A DNA stretch of 40,237 nt from a virus. The notes below the pieces were generated by a model. That model worked only from the letters and a program-made list of their open reading frames with translations, ran no database searches and was not told where the DNA came from. Shown piece by piece: positions 23,181 through 30,557 of the stretch. The position numbers and the translations under genes were made by a program. The stretch's first letter is position 1, and each line of letters starts with the position of its first letter. The stretch lies in IMG/VR virus record IMGVR_UViG_3300020424_000647, positions 1 to 40,237 of that record; one strand, given 5' to 3'.

Positions 23181-23934
23181 TATAATACTCGCTTAACTTT
23201 TCAAATTCTTTATTGTACTTACCATCAATAATATCATTTATATATTTTGTACTTGTAAAAGGCTGAATCTCTGCAGTTAAATAAATGCCTTCGTTTTTAT
23301 GTGTGTTACCTGGTAATACAATAAACTTACATTTTGCTTTAATAGCGGCATATGCTTCGTGATGTCTACCAGTTACCAGTAGATCGCAATGTCTCAATCT
23401 GTTTACAATTTCATTCCAATCTTGTTTAAAGATATTAATCTTTGGCACTGGCGGACTTAAATCGTTGTCGTTGTAAAACCATTGTCCTTGATATACTTTG
23501 TTATATTTGTATTCTACATATTCAACGTGAGGAATAATGCTACGATCTGGCTTTACTATACTATCTATGTTGTGATTATTTTTAAGTTCTTTATGTGATA
23601 AAATATCTCTTACTTCAATAACACTACATTTTTGTAATACATCATCAAATTCATTTGTCATTTCCTGCCAAACTGTATTTACAAGTTGTGTTTCACATCC
23701 TGCAAGTTGTGCATTTCGTAATGCACCTAAAAATTTTATAGGATTTTGCCTTTTGTCAGCACGAGTATGATGCATAGTACCTTCGCCATTGAGTATAACT
23801 TTTGTATACTTTGCAAAGTTTACATCTACTTGTTGATTTGTTTCAATGCTATCATCAAACTCAAATGTTTCAATAACTTTTGAACAACCATGATGATATT
23901 TACTTGTGTTATTAAGTAATAATGTTTTAGACAT
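23164..23934 (-). CDS. Polysaccharide pyruvyltransferase-like protein
   Basis: The 256-aa protein has an N-terminal Rossmann-like half with VILNGEGTMHH and a C-terminal half with LLVTGRHHEAYAAIKAKCKFI and LPGNTHKNEG. These resemble the GGGT and RLHA motifs of the CsaB/WcaK family, which add pyruvate to cell-surface glycans. The ATG at 23934 overlaps the clpS stop by 8 nt; a TTG at 23943 is an alternative. Its target could be host or phage glycan. Confidence 0.72.
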   Translation of the reverse strand: MSKTLLLNNTSKYHHGCSKVIETFEFDDSIETNQQVDVNFAKYTKVILNGEGTMHHTRADKRQNPIKFLGALRNAQLAGCETQLVNTVWQEMTNEFDDVLQKCSVIEVRDILSHKELKNNHNIDSIVKPDRSIIPHVEYVEYKYNKVYQGQWFYNDNDLSPPVPKINIFKQDWNEIVNRLRHCDLLVTGRHHEAYAAIKAKCKFIVLPGNTHKNEGIYLTAEIQPFTSTKYINDIIDGKYNKEFEKLSEYYIGKSS

Positions 23935-24241
23935 CTTCCTCAATACGAACTTCTAAAGGATAACCGTCACGTCTAGCGGCTAATGTGACCTCAACTCCTT
24001 TTTGCTCAGCAAGTTCGTAAGGATAAACGGCAACAACTGCACTTCCTTCTTCGTGTATCTTAACCATCATTTCAGTAGCCTGCTCTTCTGTCATGCCAAA
24101 GTATGTAGTTAAAATCATAATTACAAATTCCATTGTAGTTGTTTCGTCGTTTAGAAGTATTACTTTCCAAAGATTAGGCTCTTTTACTTCAACCTCTTCA
24201 GATGTTTTTACTTTAACTTTTACTTCTGTGTCTGCACTCAT
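23927..24241 (-). CDS. clpS: ClpS adaptor protein
   Basis: The 104-aa protein follows the ClpS pattern: LWKVILLNDETTTMEFVIMIL with the N31-D32-E33 binding triad, then FGMTEEQATEMMVKIHEEG and H63. An extra charged N-terminus (about 1-22) precedes the core. In bacteria ClpS docks on ClpA, delivers N-degron substrates and blocks SsrA-tagged ones. It overlaps the next gene by 8 nt and starts the 20661-24241 operon after a 4-nt gap. Confidence 0.93.
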   Translation of the reverse strand: MSADTEVKVKVKTSEEVEVKEPNLWKVILLNDETTTMEFVIMILTTYFGMTEEQATEMMVKIHEEGSAVVAVYPYELAEQKGVEVTLAARRDGYPLEVRIEEDV

Positions 24242-24245
24242 TATC

Positions 24246-24713
24246 TTACTCTTTGGTTATATGTTTTGCTACAGGTAAATTGCGGATTACGAGTTCGTAT
24301 TCTAGCTCAGTACCTTTGCTAATTTTGTTATGTTTTTTAAACTCGCCTTCTTGTGGTATTCCTTGTTTTGTTCGTTGTTTTGTTTTTTCAAGTTTTTTTC
24401 TATCTTCTGATGTATTGTTTATAGTATACAGTCTAGATCCTAGTTTGTCAACTATAAAAAGGTCAATTGTGTCTTTTTTCACTATATGATGAACATACAT
24501 CCATTTTCCAATAGGCATACTTTTGTATGGACGTCCTAGTGTTCTTTCAAGGTCAATCATTAAAAATGCAAGTGCCGCCAAAGCAACTGGAACCATTATT
24601 GTTGCAATTTTCCAGTTTACTCTTAGATATACAAGTGTTAATAATACAACTAACAGTATTGGCCATCCAACTATATGATTGAACCATTGTTCAAAAAAAC
24701 TTAAATTAAACAT
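24246..24713 (-). CDS. Membrane protein of the ExbB/ExbD-like module
   Basis: The 155-aa protein has two N-terminal transmembrane helices (about 15-32 and 36-52) and a basic soluble domain. No named motif is visible. Its ATG is adjacent to the ExbD-like stop (both at 24713), so the three genes 24246-25799 behave as one unit. Confidence 0.72.
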   Translation of the reverse strand: MFNLSFFEQWFNHIVGWPILLVVLLTLVYLRVNWKIATIMVPVALAALAFLMIDLERTLGRPYKSMPIGKWMYVHHIVKKDTIDLFIVDKLGSRLYTINNTSEDRKKLEKTKQRTKQGIPQEGEFKKHNKISKGTELEYELVIRNLPVAKHITKE

Positions 24714-25348
24714 TAAGGACCCCTGTTTCCACTATGACTACTATAATGGTTTTGTAATTCTCGTATTACAATTCCACCTTCATAATCATCGACATCGTAT
24801 ACTATAAGACTATCAGATACTTCAAACTGCACAACGCCAACTTCTTGTCCTTGTTTTACAAGTTCTACATCTTTTTCAATTAAAGCACGATATGGATCAA
24901 GAGATCTGACTTTAATTTTAACCGTCCATGGACCTGGTTCACTTCTTTGGTTGTACATATGCACTGATACACGATAAGTTCCAGGTTGTAATGTTTGAAT
25001 ATGTATTACTTCATTGTTGTGTGGATTTGTTACTCTTTTTCCATTAATCCAGACTGTATCCGTACTTGAACCTAAATCATCTTTTTCCAAATGTGAACCA
25101 GCGATTTGTTTGTTTTGAAAACTTAATATACCATCTGCAGGATCTTGCATCCACAGATCTATATCAGCAGTACTACCTTTTGACCACTGGGCTTCAATAA
25201 TTACTTTGTCTGGTGGGGTAATAAGACCCTGTTTTGCAATAGGGTTGATTAGTACATAAGCAATAAAAAATAGGAATACAAAACCTACCAATAGGTTGAA
25301 TAGTAAATCTATAAATCCAAATGTACTTTTATACTTCGTCGTTTCCAT
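24713..25348 (-). CDS. ExbD/TolR-like protein with YfaP-like periplasmic domain
   Basis: The 211-aa protein has one N-terminal membrane helix with an acidic residue at its start (FGFIDLLFNLLVGFVFLFF, D14), the place of the proton-carrying Asp in ExbD and MotB. The periplasmic part (about 48-150) reads IDLWMQDP, VWINGKRV, LQPGTYRVSVHMYN, like the DUF2135/YfaP fold, not a peptidoglycan-binding OmpA domain. It overlaps the ExbB-like gene by 20 nt. Confidence 0.75.
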   Translation of the reverse strand: METTKYKSTFGFIDLLFNLLVGFVFLFFIAYVLINPIAKQGLITPPDKVIIEAQWSKGSTADIDLWMQDPADGILSFQNKQIAGSHLEKDDLGSSTDTVWINGKRVTNPHNNEVIHIQTLQPGTYRVSVHMYNQRSEPGPWTVKIKVRSLDPYRALIEKDVELVKQGQEVGVVQFEVSDSLIVYDVDDYEGGIVIRELQNHYSSHSGNRGP

Positions 25349-25799
25349 TCTTTGCCTCAGTTATAACCAACTGTGTTTTTAAGTGTAAACTTGAAATAAG
25401 GCCAACTAAGGTAGTACTAAGAGCCGTACTCATGCCAGTAGCCATAGATGACAATGCAAGTGTAAGACTTTCAGTATTCGAAACGTCAATGTTACTAAAT
25501 GCTGAATATAACATAATTAAAAAACCGCATACTGTACCAATCAATCCTAGCGATACCATAGCCTCTGTAGCAAACCATAGCAAGTCTCGATTAATTAATT
25601 TTGGTTTGTATGCATGTAAAATTACACTTAATGAACTAATACCCCATAATGCTAAAATAAAAAAACTTAGTTTTGTTTTATCCGCATTCCATAAAGCAGT
25701 CCACATATCGAACATGTGGAGGACAAAAATTCCAAATAGAGTAACACTGGTAAGTACTACCCATTTCCATGTAATAAATTTATTCATGTAAAGCACCAT
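25329..25799 (-). CDS. MotA/TolQ/ExbB-like proton channel protein
   Basis: The 156-aa protein has about four membrane helices. GLIGTVCGFLIMLYSAF (about 85-101) and LSSMATGMSTALSTTLVGLISS (about 116-137, written with spacing) match the TolQ/ExbB channel pair of helices. It is shorter than ExbB, with little cytoplasmic loop. With the ExbD-like partner it could form a proton-driven complex. The start may be either of two ATGs (25799 or 25787). A late box and an 11-bp hairpin lie just upstream. Confidence 0.78.
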   Translation of the reverse strand: MVLYMNKFITWKWVVLTSVTLFGIFVLHMFDMWTALWNADKTKLSFFILALWGISSLSVILHAYKPKLINRDLLWFATEAMVSLGLIGTVCGFLIMLYSAFSNIDVSNTESLTLALSSMATGMSTALSTTLVGLISSLHLKTQLVITEAKNGNDEV

Positions 25800-25801
25800 A
25801 A

Positions 25802-25830
25802 AGTAGGCAGGGGTCTGTACCCTGCCTACT
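25802..25830 (-). other. Perfect 11-bp hairpin at the 5' end of the ExbB-like message
   Basis: AGTAGGCAGGG pairs without mismatch with CCCTGCCTACT around a 7-nt loop. It starts at the last base of the late box and ends just before the first ATG. No T-run follows on the minus strand. It may stabilise the late mRNA, hide the start or stop read-through from hsp20. Confidence 0.75.
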
Positions 25831-25837
25831 ATTTATA
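25830..25837 (-). promoter_or_regulatory. T4-type late box TATAAATA
   Basis: Perfect core 30 nt before the ExbB-like ATG at 25799. It is directly followed by the 11-bp hairpin. Confidence 0.7.
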
Positions 25838-25843
25838 TCGGTA

Positions 25844-26290
25844 TTATTTGATTTCAATAGTCTTTGGTTTCATTGCCTCTGGGACTATCTTTTGTAGGTG
25901 TATGCTTAAGATGCCATTATTTAAAGATGCATCTTTAACTTCAACATATTCTGCTAGGTTAAAAGTTCTTTCAAAGTTACGTCTACTAAGTCCTCTGTGC
26001 AAGTACTCATAACCGTCTGCTTCTTCCTCCGTACCGTCTGCTTTTTTAATTTGCTTTCCGCTTACAGTCAAAGTTCCATTTTCCATTGTAATATCAATGT
26101 CTGGCTTTAAAAATCCAGCGGCCGCAATTTCAATAAAGTAATGTTCGTCATCTTTACGAATTATATTATACGGTGGATAGTTTTGGTTGGATCCCATTTC
26201 CATGTTACTAATAATTGAATCAAACAAACTGTTGAATCCAATTGAGTTACGATAAAATGGGTTTAGGTCTAGTGAGGTAATTCTTGTCAT
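25844..26290 (-). CDS. Small heat-shock protein (Hsp20/IbpA family)
   Basis: The 148-aa protein has an N-terminal arm (about 1-35), an alpha-crystallin domain (about 36-130) with YNIIRKDDEHYFIEIAAAGF and the closing GILSIHL motif, then an IVPEAMKPKTIEIK tail. Such chaperones hold unfolded proteins; phage versions are common in marine T4-like viruses. AAGGAG precedes the ATG and is buried in a ROSE-like hairpin. Both a sigma70-type promoter and a late-like box precede it. Confidence 0.92.
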   Translation of the reverse strand: MTRITSLDLNPFYRNSIGFNSLFDSIISNMEMGSNQNYPPYNIIRKDDEHYFIEIAAAGFLKPDIDITMENGTLTVSGKQIKKADGTEEEADGYEYLHRGLSRRNFERTFNLAEYVEVKDASLNNGILSIHLQKIVPEAMKPKTIEIK

Positions 26291-26296
26291 TTTGTT

Positions 26297-26379
26297 TCTC
26301 CTTATAAAAGCAAGATTTAAATTTGGAACCCTAATTAGGCGTTCCGGTTATAACAGTCAAAACCATTTCTAACTGTTAT
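26297..26379 (-). promoter_or_regulatory. ROSE-like RNA thermometer candidate of hsp20
   Basis: The 5' leader forms three hairpins: ATAACAGT/ACTGTTAT (26350-26379), GGAAC/GTTCC with an inner CCTA/TAGG (26325-26345), and a last one in which CTTgCTT pairs with the AAGGAG site (26297-26315). The TTGCT facing the ribosome site, with one bulged G, is the ROSE hallmark seen in alphaproteobacterial hsp20 leaders. Heat would open the ribosome site. Confidence 0.65.
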
Positions 26380-26383
26380 GTTT

Positions 26384-26413
26384 ATTATATAATATTATTT
26401 ATCCGTTTGTCAA
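26384..26413 (-). promoter_or_regulatory. Sigma70-type promoter of hsp20 (TTGACA-18-TATAAT)
   Basis: TTGACA at 26408-26413 and TATAAT at 26384-26389 are consensus boxes with an 18-nt spacer. A GATAAATA late-like sequence lies inside the spacer, so early and late starts may overlap. The start near 26377 gives the leader with the hairpins. Confidence 0.75.
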
Positions 26414-26433
26414 CCATAATATTAAAAAAAGTC

Positions 26434-26464
26434 AAAAAAACCGCCCTAATAGAATATTAGAGCG
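26434..26464 (-). terminator. Rho-independent terminator after bS21 gene
   Basis: A 10-bp stem (CGCTCTAATA/TATTAGGGCG, with one G-T pair), a 3-nt loop and a run of seven T follow on the minus strand. It separates the bS21 transcript from hsp20. Confidence 0.9.
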
Positions 26465-26510
26465 AACGTGTTGGCGCCTTATCCCAACTTGCGAATTCTT
26501 TTTACAATGT

Positions 26511-26518
26511 TATTTATC
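26511..26518 (-). promoter_or_regulatory. Late-type box GATAAATA at the end of the bS21 gene
   Basis: The box overlaps the bS21 stop codon and would start a transcript of only about 70 nt before the terminator. That transcript contains a GTTGG/CCAAC hairpin near 26468-26487 and no gene. Confidence 0.4.
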
Positions 26519-26762
26519 ATTGACTTTCAATTTGTGCTTTTTTCTTTTCCCAACGTTTACGCCCTGCTTTTTTGGCTAATCTACGTTTTTCACTTGGTTT
26601 TACAAATCGTTGCTTTTCTCTATAGAGTTGTATAACTCCTTCATTTGCAACTTTCTTTTTAAATCGACGTAAAGCACGAGCAAAATCTTCGCCTTCACGT
26701 ACTGTAACATATAACCCTTCTTTGGGCTTATCGAAATTTCTTCTTGGATTAAATCTTGACAT
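26517..26762 (-). CDS. rpsU: Ribosomal protein bS21
   Basis: The 81-aa protein has VTVREGEDFARALRRFKKKV and QRFVKPSEKRRLAKKAGRKRW, the typical S21 two-helix layout with a very basic C-terminus. The N-terminal 15 residues (basic, FNPRRNF) are longer than usual. Ribosomal bS21 sits near the anti-Shine-Dalgarno end of 16S rRNA, so a phage copy may bias host ribosomes to phage mRNA. It is followed by a strong terminator. Confidence 0.88.
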   Translation of the reverse strand: MSRFNPRRNFDKPKEGLYVTVREGEDFARALRRFKKKVANEGVIQLYREKQRFVKPSEKRRLAKKAGRKRWEKKKAQIESQ

Positions 26763-27160
26763 TAAACCTCCATGTTGTCAATGTGTTGTATAAAACTTGT
26801 AAGAAGTTCTATGGTATATTTAGTGTTAATAGATTGTGCCTGTTCTATATTGTGGAATACGTTTTTCCTACCTAGTATCCATCCTAGTATCATTTTATCT
26901 AGTTTAGAACAATTACTAACAAACACAAAATTGCTTTGATTAACTGAACTAGCAATCCAGTTAAAATCAGTTACATCATGTGTAATACATGTAATACTAA
27001 CTCTTTTATTAAACTTTTCTACTACATCTAACAAAGGTTCAAGTTGAGGAGTATCAAGTACCAATGTAATTTTATAGTCTGAATTATGATTATAATCAGG
27101 ATATGTTACAACTGTGATGTCCGATTTTGGTGCATTCACCATATCCCTCGTTGCTCTCAT
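26762..27160 (-). CDS. Hypothetical protein, 132 aa
   Basis: A soluble alpha/beta protein; DITVVTYPDYN, KITLVLDT and NFVFVSNCSKLDKMILGWIL look like parallel strands, but no motif marks a family. The ATG overlaps the upstream gene by 4 nt, and its end meets the bS21 ATG at 26762, so it lies in the operon of the coiled-coil membrane protein. Confidence 0.72.
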   Translation of the reverse strand: MRATRDMVNAPKSDITVVTYPDYNHNSDYKITLVLDTPQLEPLLDVVEKFNKRVSITCITHDVTDFNWIASSVNQSNFVFVSNCSKLDKMILGWILGRKNVFHNIEQAQSINTKYTIELLTSFIQHIDNMEV

Positions 27161-29115
27161 TTTTTCAAAAAGTCAGTCATTTCTTGTTTTTCTTGCTCAG
27201 ACAAGTCTTCTAGTTCAGTTTCACCTTTTGCTACTGCTTCTACTAAGTGCCTTATATAGTCTTCTGTTAAGTAACTATCTGTGCCATCTTTATCAACTGT
27301 TATCCATTTTTTGTCATTCCATTTGTACAATACATGTGGAAATACATCTGTTTTTGTAAACAACTGTCCATTTACTGGATTAGTAGGAAAGACACTTCCA
27401 AATGCCGCTGGCGGAATTGTATCATCATCTTCATCGGCTACAGGCATAAGTGCTTCTTCTGGTATAATACTCTCTAGTTGTGTATCAGGTTTTTGAACTG
27501 TTTTGTTAAGTTCTTCTTTTGGAATCAACTTATATTTTTCATTAAGCCTTTCCATAGCCGCATCACGAGCTTTGACTTGTTTTTCTAGCTCTTTTGCTTC
27601 TGCTTCTTTTTGCCTACGAAGTTCTTCTGCGGCTTTAATTTTTGTTTCATCTTCAACAATTTTTTCTACTTCAACTTCTACTTCTTTGATTTCTGGCTCT
27701 CTATTTAAAAGTTCATCAATCTTAGCTCTAAGTTCTTCAATTGTTTCTTCTTGTTCTGTAATTTTTAAGTTTAATTTATTTTCTTTGTCTGCCATTAATG
27801 CTTCAAGTTCTGCGATTGCTTTTTCTTTGTCTGCATTTACTTGATCAATAGTTTTTTCAAGTTCTTCAATATGACTTGCTTTTGCCTTGTCGTCTGCTAC
27901 TAGTCTATCCAGCTCGGCTTCAAGTTTTTTCAGAAACTCATTATATTCTTCAATTTTCATTTCCAACTCCTCAATTCTGTTTTGCCTATTTTCTGGGCTA
28001 TTTCTTATTTTGATTTTCTCTTCTCGCATCCATCTAATTTGCATACTTGCCGCTAGTACAAGCATAATAGCAAGTGGATCAAAGACTACTACAATTATAA
28101 TTATCACCCATCTTACTGCTTCTTCTAATAGATTGCGATCAGCATCTTCACCATATATAAATTCTGCAATATATTTGATAGGCCCAACTTCTGCTTCAAG
28201 TTGTCTATAACTACTTTCAATTTTATTCTTTTCAGCCCTATATCCATCAATTGTTTTTTGTTCTTTTAATACTAGAGCCTCTAATTCATTTACTCTACCT
28301 TCAATGTCATCAGTTTTTGTATTTGCTTGGTTTCTTAAATCATTAATTCTAGTCGTAATTGCATTAACTTGTGGTGCATATTTTTTATCTATTGCATCAA
28401 GTTGATCTCTAAGTATACGTTGTATATTTCTAATTTCACGTTGAGCAGATGAGGCAACACTTAATTCATTTTTATTTGCTTGATCAATTTCTTTGGCTTT
28501 AGAACTGCTACTAAAACTATTTCTATACTTTTGTTCAATAGCATCTAGTGTTTCACTTTTACGATTCTTAGCCTGCTCTATACGATCGTTTTGTAACTTA
28601 ATATTTTTATCTGCTTGTTCTCTAGCCTTATCTTTTTCTTTGTCTATACGAACATACAAGTTATCAAGTTGTTTTTGTTCTTTGTCTACTAAATTATCAA
28701 CTCTGGTATCAACACCGGTACTAATACGATCAATTTCACTAGTCCATCTGTTAACTTTTGCCTGTGATCTTTCTATGTTGCCTTTGATTGTTGAAATTTG
28801 TGCAACTTGTTCTTCAGATTGTGCAGTTTGTTCAATATGACTTTTACTTAAAAAACCAAAAATACCCATGCTTGTAATAAACATGAGTATTACAACTGCA
28901 CTAGTTAGATATATTTTTGTTAGTGCAGGTGCTTTTTTCCAAAACGTATGTAACCATACTGTAGCAGTAATTTTGCCAATTTCTAACACTACACCCATAA
29001 GGATAATAGGCAACACGGCCGCGGCAAATATTGCGGCCAAACCCACAATACTGTAATATGCGGCGATAGCACTAATACTTAGTGCTACCAATAGAGTTAA
29101 AATTGCAAAAATCAT
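27157..29115 (-). CDS. Large membrane coiled-coil protein
   Basis: The 652-aa protein has three or four N-terminal membrane helices (about 1-100), a long coiled coil (about 105-320), one or two helices near 325-360 (WVIIIIVVVFDPLAIMLVLAA), a second coiled coil (about 375-530), and a C-terminal acidic domain. Its shape suggests an envelope scaffold or membrane-remodelling role. Similar proteins occur in T4-like marine phages. It is 24 nt downstream of the SleB-like gene and overlaps the next gene. Confidence 0.8.
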   Translation of the reverse strand: MIFAILTLLVALSISAIAAYYSIVGLAAIFAAAVLPIILMGVVLEIGKITATVWLHTFWKKAPALTKIYLTSAVVILMFITSMGIFGFLSKSHIEQTAQSEEQVAQISTIKGNIERSQAKVNRWTSEIDRISTGVDTRVDNLVDKEQKQLDNLYVRIDKEKDKAREQADKNIKLQNDRIEQAKNRKSETLDAIEQKYRNSFSSSSKAKEIDQANKNELSVASSAQREIRNIQRILRDQLDAIDKKYAPQVNAITTRINDLRNQANTKTDDIEGRVNELEALVLKEQKTIDGYRAEKNKIESSYRQLEAEVGPIKYIAEFIYGEDADRNLLEEAVRWVIIIIVVVFDPLAIMLVLAASMQIRWMREEKIKIRNSPENRQNRIEELEMKIEEYNEFLKKLEAELDRLVADDKAKASHIEELEKTIDQVNADKEKAIAELEALMADKENKLNLKITEQEETIEELRAKIDELLNREPEIKEVEVEVEKIVEDETKIKAAEELRRQKEAEAKELEKQVKARDAAMERLNEKYKLIPKEELNKTVQKPDTQLESIIPEEALMPVADEDDDTIPPAAFGSVFPTNPVNGQLFTKTDVFPHVLYKWNDKKWITVDKDGTDSYLTEDYIRHLVEAVAKGETELEDLSEQEKQEMTDFLKK

Positions 29116-29139
29116 TGTGTATTATTTAACCATATTTTA

Positions 29140-29691
29140 TCAGTCCCAACGATAGAATATGTGTCTATCAATTTGACCAATTAGATGTAGTTTCTTTCTC
29201 CAGTCTGGACTTACATAATCTGCATGGTAGTGTGTTGCACCTTCCATTAAGCCAGACCATTGTCCTAGTTTAACAACAAATACTGCAATTTCTTGTGCTT
29301 GTCGCCAACCTATACTGTTAACTGGTATGTCTTTCTTTCCATCACAGTACCAACTAAACTGGCACTTGTTTCTAATTGGATAGAATATTGCATCATTTGG
29401 ATCAGGAGTGACTTGTGTTTTCCAACTTTCACGTACTGGTCCTTGATAAACTACTTCACAAATATTATTTGGATAGCGAGTGTCTTTTACTCTGTTCATG
29501 GTTACAAGTGCAACTGCTACTTTTCCCATGTAACTTTCAGTTCCTGCTTCAAAGAAAATGTTCTGAGCCATACAATATAATTCAGGATCTTTATCCTTGT
29601 TAATAATGTTTGGAATAGTATATGCATCAGCCACTGCTGATTTTACTAATACACTCAGAGCTATGAATGCAGTGATTAAAATAGTTCGCAT
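29140..29691 (-). CDS. SleB-type cell-wall hydrolase
   Basis: The 183-aa protein has a signal peptide (about 1-21, ending AVA) followed by CMAQNIFFEAGTES with the conserved Glu, GKVAVALVTMNRV and CQFSWYCDG, all typical of the SleB/CwlJ hydrolase family (Hydrolase_2). It cuts peptidoglycan glycan strands and is a likely endolysin or virion lysin. I chose the ATG at 29691 because AAGGAG precedes it; the upstream 21 codons are not signal-like. A sigma70-type promoter at 29726-29754 is nearby. Confidence 0.88.
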   Translation of the reverse strand: MRTILITAFIALSVLVKSAVADAYTIPNIINKDKDPELYCMAQNIFFEAGTESYMGKVAVALVTMNRVKDTRYPNNICEVVYQGPVRESWKTQVTPDPNDAIFYPIRNKCQFSWYCDGKKDIPVNSIGWRQAQEIAVFVVKLGQWSGLMEGATHYHADYVSPDWRKKLHLIGQIDRHIFYRWD

Positions 29692-29725
29692 AGTATTCTC
29701 CTTTGTTAATTCAAAATACTTACTA

Positions 29726-29754
29726 AGTATATACAATTTTACTGGGATTGTCAA
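29726..29754 (-). promoter_or_regulatory. Sigma70-type promoter (TTGACA-17-TATACT)
   Basis: TTGACA (29749-29754) and TATACT (29726-29731) with 17-nt spacing lie 35 nt before the SleB-like ATG. They fit the early promoter class seen elsewhere in the window. Confidence 0.8.
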
Positions 29755-29773
29755 CCTAAAAGTACGGCTTCAA

Positions 29774-29795
29774 TGCAATTGTATTTCCAATTGCA
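29774..29795 (-). other. 8-bp perfect hairpin in a 3' region
   Basis: TGCAATTG/CAATTGCA closes a 6-nt loop, downstream of the SNase stop. A TTGG-tg-CCAA palindrome lies next to it. No clear T-run follows, so it may protect mRNA ends rather than terminate. Confidence 0.45.
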
Positions 29796-29845
29796 CTTTG
29801 GTGCCAATTTTATAATGTACATTAAATTGATGATAGGCCTTATTG

Positions 29846-30277
29846 TTACTTTCCGAGAGTAACTTTGCCTTCACTGATTAGACGTTGACGATTTCGCATG
29901 TGTTGCTCCTGTACATCTTCTTTTGCTTGTCCCCAATACTCAACGGCATGGCCTTCTAATACTAGAGTTTTTGCTACTGTACTATCTTCGTAGACAAAGT
30001 CTCCTAGTATACGACCAAATTTACCTTTCATATCTTCACCATCTTTATTAACTTGAGTTCTTAAAACAGTGTCTTTTCCAAGCATTTCTTTAAGCCGGTC
30101 TTTAGCCGCATTTCCAAAGACTTTTTCTTCTTTGTCTCTTGTACGGCTTTCCGGGGTGTCTATGCCCATAATTCTTACTCTTTCGTCTTTGAGCCATATG
30201 CCAAAGCCTAAGTCAATATCAACGTCAACTGTGTCTCCGTCAATAACTTTAACTATTTGTGCTTTATACTCATACAT
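29846..30277 (-). CDS. Thermonuclease-like nuclease (SNase family)
   Basis: The 143-aa protein follows the staphylococcal nuclease fold: VIDGDTVDVDIDLGFG, then RVRIMGIDTPESR with R35, D40 and E43, and FGRILGDF with the second Arg near 88. Active residues are kept. It has no signal peptide, so it probably acts inside the cell on DNA or RNA. It is followed by a 150-nt stretch with hairpins and no gene. Confidence 0.88.
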   Translation of the reverse strand: MYEYKAQIVKVIDGDTVDVDIDLGFGIWLKDERVRIMGIDTPESRTRDKEEKVFGNAAKDRLKEMLGKDTVLRTQVNKDGEDMKGKFGRILGDFVYEDSTVAKTLVLEGHAVEYWGQAKEDVQEQHMRNRQRLISEGKVTLGK

Positions 30278-30295
30278 AACGTGATCCTCTTATTG

Positions 30296-30553
30296 TTATT
30301 TTGAAACAGATTTGAAGTAATCTCTACCTTTCACTTTAATAAAACGTTTGTTGGTTTCATTTGTATTTGGATTTGGTATAGTCACTACTACATTGCGACC
30401 TCTCTTGTATGCCATTAGTTGGTTATATTCACGTAATCCACTGGCCATATACTCTCGTCTAGATTCTTTACTAATTCTTTTAGTCATAGAATTTGGACTT
30501 TGGTTTACTATTCCTTTTGAGGTTTGCGTCGCTCTGCTTCTTTTCTTTCCCAT
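30296..30553 (-). CDS. Hypothetical basic protein, 85 aa
   Basis: A very basic N-terminus (MGKKRSRATQTSKG) precedes a small strand-rich end (NVVVTIPNPNTNETNKRFIKV). No membrane segment. The basic start suggests nucleic acid or ribosome binding, which is inference. It lies 4 nt from the SGNH-like gene and 18 nt before the SNase gene. Confidence 0.75.
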   Translation of the reverse strand: MGKKRSRATQTSKGIVNQSPNSMTKRISKESRREYMASGLREYNQLMAYKRGRNVVVTIPNPNTNETNKRFIKVKGRDYFKSVSK

Positions 30554-30557
30554 TTGA

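Noticed and set aside
24713-25799. Zorya-type defence (ZorA/ZorB)
   Set aside because: The channel protein lacks the long ZorA tail, the partner lacks a peptidoglycan-binding domain, and no ZorC, D or E gene is present.
27281-28840. Several plus-strand Ser-rich frames
   Set aside because: They are the reverse of Glu/Lys codons in the coiled-coil gene 27157-29115.
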